A DNA stretch of 6,173 bases from an uncultured Collinsella sp. GTDB lineage: Bacteria > Actinomycetota > Coriobacteriia > Coriobacteriales > Coriobacteriaceae. A program made the position numbers and the translations under genes. Location: NCBI GenBank assembly GCA_900552185.1, contig URYT01000113.1, positions 1-6,173 of the forward strand, written 5' to 3'. Every line of letters begins with the position of its first letter. Within the stretch, counting starts at the first letter, position 1. The notes beneath the pieces are model-generated. The model did no database searches, had not been told where the DNA came from, and saw only the letters and a program-made list of their open reading frames with translations. Positions 1 to 6,173 of this stretch are shown piece by piece.

Positions 1-663
1 TCGCTGACCGACATGTTCGCATCGTCCCAACCGATCGACCTTCCCGACGCTTTTGTCCGGCTGGATAAGCTCGAGACGGTCGCGCCCGCAAGCGGGGAGG
101 GACGTCTTGCCCAGCCCTTTTTTGCCACACCTGCCGAGCAGGCGGATTTTACGGCACGCCATGGCAAAGAGACGCCGGCAAAGGGTCCGGATGCGTATGC
201 GCCCGGAGAGACGGTGCGTGTGGCGCTCGGTATCGATTCGGGGAGCACGACGACCAAGTTCGCCCTGGTCGATGAGGCGGGTGAGCTTGTCGATTCGTTC
301 TACGCGTCTAATAACGGCAGACCGCTCGACGTCGCCCAACAGGGTCTTGTCAGCTTGAAGAACCGCTGGGAGACAGCGGGAGTCACGCTTGCGATCGATG
401 CCGTGGGCACCACGGGATACGGCGAGGAGCTTTTCGCGCGCGTTCCACGCCGACTACCATACGGTCGAGACGGTCGCGCACGCCCGCGCCGCGTGCGCAT
501 GCGTTCCCGATGCGACCTTCGTGCTCGACATCGGCGGACAGGATATGAAGGCCATCTGGCTCAACCACGGCGTGCTGACCGATATCGTCGTCAACGAGGC
601 GTGCTCTGCGGGCTGCGGCTCGTTCCTCGAGGGTTTTGCCAAAAACCTCGGAATAGCCGTTGA
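1..663 (+). CDS. Giant CoA-dehydratase activase-like protein, upstream part (5' truncated; frame broken near 431-442)
   Basis: Frame 1 is open from the first base, so the true start lies upstream; the ATG at 13 is internal. The first ~65 codons look like the linker between the two ATPase domains of the large activase family (LAQPFFATPAEQADFTARHG resembles the segment that precedes the second domain). An ASKHA-type phosphate-binding loop follows at 229-258 (GIDSGSTTTK), and the conserved GTTGYGEE motif lies at 406-429. Family activases (HgdC, BadF/BcrA type) use ATP hydrolysis and a [4Fe-4S] cluster to push an electron into a partner iron-sulfur enzyme in the cytoplasm. After about 442 this frame is arginine-rich nonsense ending at a TGA at 661-663, while the family sequence resumes in frame 2. 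This entry and the next are one broken gene. The family call is firm; the substrate is unknown. Confidence 0.85.
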   Translation, partial: SLTDMFASSQPIDLPDAFVRLDKLETVAPASGEGRLAQPFFATPAEQADFTARHGKETPAKGPDAYAPGETVRVALGIDSGSTTTKFALVDEAGELVDSFYASNNGRPLDVAQQGLVSLKNRWETAGVTLAIDAVGTTGYGEELFARVPRRLPYGRDGRARPRRVRMRSRCDLRARHRRTGYEGHLAQPRRADRYRRQRGVLCGLRLVPRGFCQKPRNSR

Positions 664-3649
664 GGATATCGCGACCGAGGCATTTTCGTCCAAAGCCCCC
701 GCCGTTCTCGGCAGCCGCTGCACGGTGTTCATGAACAGCAGCGTCGTTTCCGAGCAGCGGCGCGGTAAGGGTCCGGGCGACATCATGGCCGGTCTCTGCC
801 GCTCGATTATCGAGAACGTGTTCACCAAGGTCATTCGCGTTTCAAATCTCAACCGTCTGGGCGACAAAGTCGTCGTCCAGGGCGGCACGTTCCGAAACGA
901 CGCGGTGCTGCGCGCATTCGAGCAGTATCTGGGCAAACCCGTCACGCGTGCGCCCCACCCGGGGCTGATGGGCGCTATCGGTATCGCCCTGCTCGCGCGC
1001 GAGGAATGCCGCAAGGGCGACGCCGGCACGTCGTTTATCGGGCTCGATGCCGTGGAGCGCTTCGAGCATCGCGAGTTCGGCGGCGTTACCTGCCGTCGGT
1101 GCAACAACCGCTGCCAGCGCGCGGTCGTGGCATTTGGCGACGGCTCGCTTTACGTCACGGGCAATCGCTGCCCGCGCGGCGGCGCCATCTCATGGGATGA
1201 GCTCGTGCGCGAGGTTCCCGCGGCGGAGGAGCTGCGTCCGCAGGGTGCTTGCGAGGCACAGGCACCCGGCACGGGGCGCGACCGGACCGCGGCTGCCCCC
1301 AATCTCTTTGTCGACCGCGAGAAGCTGCTGTTCGAGTCGTACCCCACGGTTCCCGTCAGCGGGGGGCGCGATGTCACGATCGGCATTCCCCGTGTGCTCG
1401 AGTTCTGGGACACCATGCCGTTCTGGTCGACGTTCTTCAGCACGCTCGGCTTTAAGGTGCGCGTCTCGGGACGCAGCACCAAGGCGATGTACGAGCGCGG
1501 TCTGGCGCACGTCACATCCGACACCGTGTGCTTCCCGGCCAAGCTCGTCCACGGGCACATCCGCAATCTCGTCGACGCCGGCGTCGACCGCATCTTCATG
1601 CCCATCATCACGACGGTGCCCACCGAAAACACCGCCTCTACCAGCGAGTGGATGTGCGCCGTCGTAAAGGGATACCCCTACGTGATGCGCAATTCCGATA
1701 ACCCGGAGGAGCGTTTCGGCGTTCCGTTCGATACGCCGCTGTTCCACTGGTACGACGAGGGCGACCGAAACCGCCAGCTCAAGGCGTGGTGCAAGGAGAC
1801 CTTCGATATCGATGCCGACCTGGTTGCCAAGGCGACCGAGCAGGCGGACCGCGCGCAGGAGACGTTTGAGAACCAGCTGCAGCTGCGCGGCAGGCAGGTG
1901 CTCGAGAACGTGCACGAGGACGGCGGCTACGCGGTGGTGATCGCTTCGCGCCCGTACCACAACGACCCGCTGGTCAACCACGGGCTGCCCAAGCTCTTCT
2001 CTGAGCGCGGCATCCCCGTGCTGACGCCCGATGCGGTGCCGGGGGTCTGCAACGTCGATCTTTCCAACAGCCGCATCGACATCGTGAACAACTATCATGC
2101 GCGCATGCTGTCGTGCGCGGTCATCGTCGCATCGACGCCCGAGCTCGAGCTCGTGCAGATGGGCAGCTTCGGCTGCGGCCACGATGCGTATCTCACCGAC
2201 GAGATCGCGCGCATGATGGGCGAGATGGGCTCCAAGGTTCCGATGATGATCAAGCTCGATAAGAGCGACGTCGCCGGTCCCATGGGCATTCGCGTGCGTT
2301 CGTTTATCGAGTCGGTCAACCGTCGTCGCGCGGAGGAGCGTGCCGAGGGCGCCCGGGTGCACGCGGTCCATCCGCTCGACGACCCGTATAAGGTCAAGTA
2401 CACCAAGCGCGACCGGCACGACAAGATCGCGCTGGTCCCCAACACCTCCCATGCGTTCTGCAGGCTCATGACCGCGGCGATGCGCAATCAGGGCGTGCGC
2501 GCCGAGGCCCTTGATATCGGGCGCGAGGATGCCATCCGCCTGGGCAAACGCTATGTGCACAACGACATCTGCTTCCCCGCGCAAATCGTGATCGGCGAGG
2601 CGCTCGCGGCACTCGAGAGCGGTAAGTACGACCCGCACGACGTCGCCGTGGTGACTGGCAAGTATATCGGCGACTGCCGCCTGACGCACTACATGCCCCT
2701 GCTGCGCCGCGCGCTCGACGACGCGGGATACGACTATGTCCCGGTGCTCACCAACGACGACGTCGATGCCCACAATGCGCATCCGGGCTTCAAGCTCGGC
2801 CTTGGCCCGAGCATCCAGATCGCCTACGGTCTTCCCATGATCGATGCCCTCGAGGCCATGCTTAGGCGCATCCGTCCCTACGAGCTCGAGAAGGGCGCGG
2901 CGGACGCTGCGTTCGACCGCGCGCTCGATGAGGTTATCGAGGGCATGGAGCGCTCCGGGCTGAGAGGCCAGGCGACGGGCTTCAAACGCGCGCTTGCGAT
3001 CATGGACGCCGTTCCGTACGACCGCTCGAACCCGCATCCGACCGTTCTCATCGTGGGCGAGTACCTGCTCAATTTCCATCTCGGCGCCAACCACGAGATC
3101 GAGCGCTACCTCGAGGACAACGGGCTCGAGGTCATCGAGGCGCGCATGACCGACGTGATCCGCAAGACCTATTTCTACAAGCATGCGCAGTCGCGCGAGT
3201 TCCACGTCGACCTGTCGCTGCCCGAAAAGGCCTGGTACGCCACGGCGGACAACCTGTTCGAGCTCGCGCACGACCGTTGCGACCGCCTGGGCGCGGCGAG
3301 CCCGCTCTACGAGCCGCCGCGCATGCCCGAGCTCGTGCGCGCGAGCGATAAGATCCTGCACCATACGTTCGATGCGGGCGAGGGCGTGCTGATTCCGGCG
3401 GAGATTCTCGAGCACGCCAAGCGCGGCTGCCGCAACTTCGTGATCCTGCAGCCGTTCGGGTGTCTGCCCAACCATGTCGTGGGGCGCGGGCTCATCCATG
3501 CGCTCAAGAAGCAGTATCCCACGGCGCAGTTCCTGCCGCTCGACTACGATCCCGACGTGAGCTTCGCCAACGTGGAGAACCGTCTTCAGATGCTCATCAT
3601 GAACGCCAAGGCGCAGGGGTGCGGTGAGGCGCATGGCGAGACCGCGTAA
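389..3649 (+). CDS. Giant CoA-dehydratase activase-like protein, downstream part (ATPase second half, DUF2229, dehydratase-like regions)
   Basis: Frame 2 carries the rest of the protein; authentic sequence begins about 443 (AFHADYHTVETVAHARAA). The TTG at 389 and ATG at 398 are probably not real starts. In order: DIGGQDMK at 527-550; cluster-ligand cysteines in NEACSAGCG (602-604) and GSRCTVF (719-721), both kept; a Cys quartet C-x2-C-x3-C-x18-C (1091-1171); a variable linker (about 1220-1330); DUF2229 from 1373 (IGIPRVLEFW, VCFPAKLVHGH with Cys at 1529); RPYHNDP and SFGCGHDA (Cys 2174); NDICFPAQ (Cys 2570) and DCRLTHY (Cys 2675); and a C-terminal segment with QPFGCLPNH (Cys 3461). About 1,215 residues of the joined protein lie in the window; family members are commonly near 1,400-1,600. 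Likely role: ATP-driven low-potential electron transfer to a dehydratase-like or double-cubane-type Fe-S module. The reaction is unknown. The TetR gene overlaps its 3' end. Confidence 0.88.
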   Translation: MRSMPWAPRDTARSFSRAFHADYHTVETVAHARAACACVPDATFVLDIGGQDMKAIWLNHGVLTDIVVNEACSAGCGSFLEGFAKNLGIAVEDIATEAFSSKAPAVLGSRCTVFMNSSVVSEQRRGKGPGDIMAGLCRSIIENVFTKVIRVSNLNRLGDKVVVQGGTFRNDAVLRAFEQYLGKPVTRAPHPGLMGAIGIALLAREECRKGDAGTSFIGLDAVERFEHREFGGVTCRRCNNRCQRAVVAFGDGSLYVTGNRCPRGGAISWDELVREVPAAEELRPQGACEAQAPGTGRDRTAAAPNLFVDREKLLFESYPTVPVSGGRDVTIGIPRVLEFWDTMPFWSTFFSTLGFKVRVSGRSTKAMYERGLAHVTSDTVCFPAKLVHGHIRNLVDAGVDRIFMPIITTVPTENTASTSEWMCAVVKGYPYVMRNSDNPEERFGVPFDTPLFHWYDEGDRNRQLKAWCKETFDIDADLVAKATEQADRAQETFENQLQLRGRQVLENVHEDGGYAVVIASRPYHNDPLVNHGLPKLFSERGIPVLTPDAVPGVCNVDLSNSRIDIVNNYHARMLSCAVIVASTPELELVQMGSFGCGHDAYLTDEIARMMGEMGSKVPMMIKLDKSDVAGPMGIRVRSFIESVNRRRAEERAEGARVHAVHPLDDPYKVKYTKRDRHDKIALVPNTSHAFCRLMTAAMRNQGVRAEALDIGREDAIRLGKRYVHNDICFPAQIVIGEALAALESGKYDPHDVAVVTGKYIGDCRLTHYMPLLRRALDDAGYDYVPVLTNDDVDAHNAHPGFKLGLGPSIQIAYGLPMIDALEAMLRRIRPYELEKGAADAAFDRALDEVIEGMERSGLRGQATGFKRALAIMDAVPYDRSNPHPTVLIVGEYLLNFHLGANHEIERYLEDNGLEVIEARMTDVIRKTYFYKHAQSREFHVDLSLPEKAWYATADNLFELAHDRCDRLGAASPLYEPPRMPELVRASDKILHHTFDAGEGVLIPAEILEHAKRGCRNFVILQPFGCLPNHVVGRGLIHALKKQYPTAQFLPLDYDPDVSFANVENRLQMLIMNAKAQGCGEAHGETA
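431..442 (+). other. Frameshift site in the activase gene
   Basis: Four T's (431-434) followed by four CG units (435-442) sit where the conserved reading moves from frame 1 to frame 2. Adding one CG unit (a 2-base loss in this copy) gives GEELFARAFHAD, which keeps the spacing I recall for the family. Removing one T also restores the frame but leaves the segment one residue short. There is no in-frame stop or typical slippery heptamer here, so programmed frameshifting is unlikely. A dinucleotide slippage mutation or sequencing error fits best. Confidence 0.8.
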
Positions 3650-4322
3650 GGACGCCGATGCGCCCGATGCACGCACCCGTATCATCGAGGCGTTTTGGGA
3701 GCTCATCGAGAACAACAGCATCTTCGAGCTGTCGGTTGGCGAGGTGACCCGCGCCGCCCAGTGCAATCGCGGAACGTTTTACTACTATTTTCACGATTTC
3801 GATGAACTCGTCGCCATCGCCATAGCCCAGCTGCTGCAGGATAACGAGCTCATCACCGATGCCCTCTGGCATTTTTCGAGCGAGGGCGACCTTTCGGCGT
3901 TCGACCGGCGCGACGTCCGCTGCCTGCTGCGGCGCATCGTCATCACCATGAGGGCGGGTGCCGCCGAGCAGGTCGTGCAGGGCATCCATACGATCATCAT
4001 CGACCGCGTGAGAGAGATCGTCCACCCCGACGGAGAAGAGCTCAAGGCAGATTCGAGCTTTGCGGTGGGCTTTCTGGTCTCGGGCATCATGGGCTTTGTG
4101 ATGGCGGTCGGCTTTGCCCGGGAGGGCGGCGAGGAGATAGACCTCGAGCAGCCGGGGGACAGCGCGTGCGCGTACCTGAGGGCGGTCGCCATGCAGACGG
4201 TGGAAACGGTCGCGCAAGTCGAGGGCGTCGATACATCCGAGCTGCTCGAACGCGTCTCCAAGGAGGCCGATGCCTATCGCGCATCGCGTGCGACGAGTCC
4301 CGACGTGGTGAAAGACGCCTAG
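3633..4322 (+). CDS. TetR/AcrR-family transcriptional regulator
   Basis: A 229-residue protein, typical TetR length. The N-terminal DNA-binding domain spans about residues 10-60. The helix-turn-helix lies around 32-56 (ELSVGEVTRAAQCNRGTFYYYF), ending in the family hallmark TFYYYFHDFDEL at 48-59. The C-terminal ligand/dimer domain (about 75-205) is helical, with a hydrophobic stretch near 144-161, and I cannot assign its ligand. I chose ATG 3633 because MARPRKDADAPDAR is a normal TetR start and GGTGAGG (3623-3629) lies just upstream. A GTG at 3624 would add three residues and has AGGGG (3615-3619) in front, so it remains possible. The gene overlaps the activase stop by 17 bases, which implies cotranscription and probably translational coupling. 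It may control its own operon, but the operon promoter is outside the window. Confidence 0.9.
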   Translation: MARPRKDADAPDARTRIIEAFWELIENNSIFELSVGEVTRAAQCNRGTFYYYFHDFDELVAIAIAQLLQDNELITDALWHFSSEGDLSAFDRRDVRCLLRRIVITMRAGAAEQVVQGIHTIIIDRVREIVHPDGEELKADSSFAVGFLVSGIMGFVMAVGFAREGGEEIDLEQPGDSACAYLRAVAMQTVETVAQVEGVDTSELLERVSKEADAYRASRATSPDVVKDA

Positions 4323-4368
4323 GGTTTCTCTTGCGGGGCGCCTGTCGCGCATCGCGCGGTGAGTCCCG
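4277..4368 (+). repeat. Imperfect direct repeat spanning the TetR 3' end
   Basis: TCGCGCATCGCG occurs at 4277-4288, inside the last codons of the TetR gene, and again at 4345-4356 after its stop. Each copy is followed by GAGTCCCG (4295-4302 and 4361-4368), with the internal spacing differing by two bases. The offset is 66-68 bases. This looks like a degenerate tandem duplication of the gene's tail, although chance in GC-rich sequence cannot be excluded. Confidence 0.4.
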
Positions 4369-4375
4369 CGATGCG
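4348..4375. repeat. Inverted repeat, 9-bp perfect arms, downstream of the TetR gene
   Basis: CGCATCGCG (4348-4356) is the reverse complement of CGCGATGCG (4367-4375), with a 10-base spacer that could add two G-C pairs. No T-run follows (next bases GTCATAACC), so it is not a standard intrinsic terminator. It could be a transcript-end hairpin or a protein-binding site. The wide spacer is unusual for a TetR operator. The left arm recurs in the end of the TetR gene. Confidence 0.5.
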
Positions 4376-4403
4376 GTCATAACCTGCATTCATGTGAGCC
4401 GGG

Positions 4404-4432
4404 TTTATAGATATTCCTCCAGCTGTTAACAT
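4404..4432 (+). promoter_or_regulatory. Candidate promoter for clpC (extended -10)
   Basis: TTTATA (4404-4409) matches 4 of 6 bases of the -35 consensus. TAACAT (4427-4432) matches 4 of 6 of the -10, with a 17-base spacer. A TG one base before the -10 (4424-4425) makes an extended -10. This is the most AT-rich part of the intergenic region. Transcription would begin near 4439, giving a leader of about 75 bases. I see no CIRCE, CtsR or HspR-type operator nearby. Confidence 0.45.
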
Positions 4433-4455
4433 AGACAACCTGTGGGTAAAGAGAC

Positions 4456-4483
4456 AAAAGCGCCGCCGACGGGCGGGCGTTTT
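4456..4483 (+). terminator. Terminator-like hairpin upstream of clpC
   Basis: An A4 run (4456-4459) and a GC-rich left arm pair with a GC-rich right arm that runs into T4 (4480-4483), followed by GATTT. The stem pairs AAAA/TTTT, CGCC/GGCG and GCC/GGC, with a single-base bulge on each side and a GACG loop. The A-run/T-run shape suits a bidirectional intrinsic terminator and could end the activase-TetR transcript. If the promoter at 4404-4432 is right, it lies in the clpC leader and could act as an attenuator. Confidence 0.5.
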
Positions 4484-4501
4484 GATTTCGATGAACTCAT
4501 G

Positions 4502-4507
4502 TAAGGA
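4502..4507 (+). promoter_or_regulatory. Ribosome binding site of clpC
   Basis: TAAGGA lies 7 bases before the ATG at 4515. It is the best Shine-Dalgarno match in the window and supports this start. Confidence 0.75.
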
Positions 4508-4514
4508 AACGAGC

Positions 4515-6173
4515 ATGTTAGATAGATTTACCGATCGCGCGCGTAAGGTCATGTCCATGGCCAAGCAAGAGGCGCTTGATCTTCATTCAAATAAGGTGGG
4601 CACCGAGCACCTGCTGCTCGCGCTTGCCAAGGAGGACGAGGGCATTGCCGCCGAGGCACTGCGTTCGCTCGACATCTCCTACGACGACATCATGGACACC
4701 CTCAAAGAGGTCCAGACCACGGTTCCCGAGTCCAGCGAGGAGACCGAGGCGGCCAAGCTCGCCTTTACGCCGCTCGTCATTAGCGTGATGGAGCGTTCGT
4801 TCCGCGTGGCGCGTGAGAACAACCAGACCTACGTGTCGACCGAGCACTTGCTGATCGGCATCGTCGAAGAGGGCAACGGCATGGCCATGGACATCCTCAT
4901 GCGCCTGGGTGTGTCGTCCGCCTCCATCAAAAAGGCTATCGAGAAACTCACCGCCAAGGACCAGGACAAGAAGCGTCCGCTCGCCGGCGCCGGTGCCGGT
5001 CGTCCCGGTGCAGGCCTGCCGTTCTTTAGCGGCTCGGATGCCTCTCAGCAAAAGGGGAGTGGCACCGATACGCTTAAGCAGTTCGCGACCAACCTCACGC
5101 AGAAGGCGCGCGACGGCGAGCTCGACCCTGTAATCGGTCGCGAAAAGGAAGTCCAGCGTATGATGGAGATCCTTTCGCGCCGCACCAAGAACAACCCGCT
5201 TATCTTGGGTGACCCCGGCGTGGGCAAGACGGCCATCGTCGAGGGCCTGGCACAGCAGATCGCTGCCGGCAACGTGCCCGAGAACCTCATGAACCAGAAT
5301 ATCTGGACGCTCGACCTGCCGGGTCTTGTCGCGGGTGCCAAGTATCGCGGTGAGTTTGAGGAGCGCCTCAAGAACGTAATCCAGGAGGCCACCGAAGCTG
5401 ACGACGTCATCCTGTTTATTGACGAGATGCACACCATCATCGGTGCCGGTTCTGCCGAGGGCTCCATCGACGCGAGCTCCATGCTCAAGCCCGTGCTCGC
5501 GCGCGGTGCCTTCCAGATTATCGGTGCCACCACGGCAGAGGAATTCCGCAAGTACCTCACCAAGGACCCGGCCTTCGAGCGTCGCTTCCAGACCATCGAT
5601 GTCGAGGAGCCGAGCGTCGAGGACACGGTCAAGATCCTGACCGCGCTCAAGCCGCGCTACGAGGAGCACCACCATGTGCAGGTGGATGCCGATGTGCTGA
5701 GCGCCATCGTCACCCTCAGTGAGCGGTATATCACGGACCGCTACCTGCCCGATAAGGCCATCGACCTGCTGGACGAAGCCTGCGCCTGCTGCAATCTCGC
5801 CCACCCGGTCATCTCGGAGTATCTCGAGATGCAGAAGGAGCTGGACGGCCTCAGACAGGAAGAGGCAGACATGGAGTCCTCCGACGTCAATGAGGCCATC
5901 GACTATGAGCAGGTGGCCGAGCGGAAGACCCGCATCGCCAAGCTCGAGGCAGAGCTGCCCGCAAAGCAGGCTGCTGCCAGCGAGATAAAAGTGACCATGG
6001 ACGATGTGGCAAAGGTCATTGAGCTGTGGACGGGCATCCCGGCGGTGAAGATCCAGGAGACGGAGTTCGTCAAACTGGCCGGGCTGGAAGCCGAGCTGAA
6101 AAAGAAGATCATCGGTCAGGACGAGGCCGTCCATCTGGTGGCACAGGCCGTCAAGCGGAGCCGCGCCGACCTG
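4515..6173 (+). CDS. clpC: ClpC-type AAA+ ATP-dependent protein unfoldase (3' truncated by window end)
   Basis: Frame 3 is open from ATG 4515 to the window end: 553 codons, no stop. Residues 1-150 hold two Clp_N repeats, each with an EHLL(L/I) motif (near 35 and 110), used for substrate and adaptor binding. A Gly/Ala/Pro-rich linker spans 153-183. The first AAA+ domain has Walker A GDPGVGKT (232-239), pore loop KYRGEFEERLK, Walker B ILFIDE (299-304), sensor GATT (337-340) and arginine-finger region AFERRF (353-358). A short coiled-coil middle domain with a UVR-like segment (463-481) and IGQDEAV (533-539) lead into the missing second ATPase domain. The short middle domain favours ClpC over ClpB; a full protein would be about 800-860 residues. 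ClpC unfolds proteins and feeds them to ClpP in the cytoplasm. The third of the gene seen after about 5700 uses different codons and has an unusual DEACACCNL motif (420-428). Confidence 0.93.
   Translation, partial: MLDRFTDRARKVMSMAKQEALDLHSNKVGTEHLLLALAKEDEGIAAEALRSLDISYDDIMDTLKEVQTTVPESSEETEAAKLAFTPLVISVMERSFRVARENNQTYVSTEHLLIGIVEEGNGMAMDILMRLGVSSASIKKAIEKLTAKDQDKKRPLAGAGAGRPGAGLPFFSGSDASQQKGSGTDTLKQFATNLTQKARDGELDPVIGREKEVQRMMEILSRRTKNNPLILGDPGVGKTAIVEGLAQQIAAGNVPENLMNQNIWTLDLPGLVAGAKYRGEFEERLKNVIQEATEADDVILFIDEMHTIIGAGSAEGSIDASSMLKPVLARGAFQIIGATTAEEFRKYLTKDPAFERRFQTIDVEEPSVEDTVKILTALKPRYEEHHHVQVDADVLSAIVTLSERYITDRYLPDKAIDLLDEACACCNLAHPVISEYLEMQKELDGLRQEEADMESSDVNEAIDYEQVAERKTRIAKLEAELPAKQAAASEIKVTMDDVAKVIELWTGIPAVKIQETEFVKLAGLEAELKKKIIGQDEAVHLVAQAVKRSRADL

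Noticed and set aside
431..442. Programmed ribosomal frameshift joining the two activase parts
   Set aside because: The needed change is +1 or -2, with no in-frame stop or rare-codon pause at the site and no typical slippery heptamer. An indel is simpler.
2138..2153. GAGCTCGAGCTC palindrome inside the activase gene
   Set aside because: It encodes Glu-Leu-Glu-Leu with the preferred codons GAG and CTC, so the palindrome is a by-product of codon choice.
1190..3766. 858-codon open frame on the minus strand opposite the activase gene
   Set aside because: Low-complexity Arg/Val/His/Leu-rich translation with no recognisable motif. Long antisense frames are expected opposite GC3-biased genes, and the + strand reading matches a known family throughout.
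3597..4352. 251-codon minus-strand frame over the TetR gene
   Set aside because: No domain features; it is a shadow of the well-supported TetR reading frame.
4447..4452. TAAAGA as the clpC -10 element
   Set aside because: No acceptable -35 lies 16-18 bases upstream; the extended -10 at 4424-4432 is a better match.
4587..6134. 515-codon open frame on the minus strand opposite clpC
   Set aside because: It mirrors the clpC codon bias; the + strand encodes unmistakable Clp_N and AAA+ motifs over the same bases.

Overview
This 6,173-base window is GC-rich, with strong GC3 codon bias. It comes from a bacterial chromosome, most likely an anaerobic actinobacterium of the Coriobacteriia (Collinsella/Olsenella type). 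That placement is an inference from base composition and from the combination of a giant CoA-dehydratase-activase protein with a ClpC-type unfoldase. No sequence search could be run. All three genes lie on the + strand. I see no RNA genes, CRISPR arrays, insertion sequences or phage genes.

Region 1 (1-3649) is most of a very large fusion protein of the 2-hydroxyacyl-CoA dehydratase activator family. It has a BadF/BcrA-type ATPase carrying two [4Fe-4S] cysteines, followed by DUF2229 and dehydratase-like segments. The N-terminus lies upstream of the window and probably holds another ATPase domain. The reading frame is broken near 431-442: everything before is in frame 1 and everything after is in frame 2. 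The conserved family sequence continues across the break, so this is either a recent frameshift mutation (best explained by loss of one CG unit) or a sequencing error.

Region 2 (3633-4322) is a TetR-family regulator. Its start overlaps the end of the activase gene by 17 bases, so the two genes form an operon and are probably translationally coupled.

Region 3 (4323-4514) is a 192-base intergenic stretch. It contains a 9-bp inverted repeat that partly duplicates the end of the TetR gene, a plausible extended -10 promoter, a terminator-like hairpin downstream of that promoter, and a good ribosome binding site.

Region 4 (4515 to the window end) is the first 553 codons of a ClpC-type AAA+ protein unfoldase, cut by the window edge at the start of its second ATPase domain. 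From about 5700 its codon choice changes, and the conserved end of the first ATPase domain reads unusually (Cys-rich, with a conserved Arg missing). This may mark recombination or an assembly join.

The activase and TetR genes form one unit. clpC is probably a separate housekeeping/stress transcription unit. I see no complete new multi-gene system. The most unusual element is the giant, possibly self-contained ATP-driven Fe-S reductase and its dedicated regulator.
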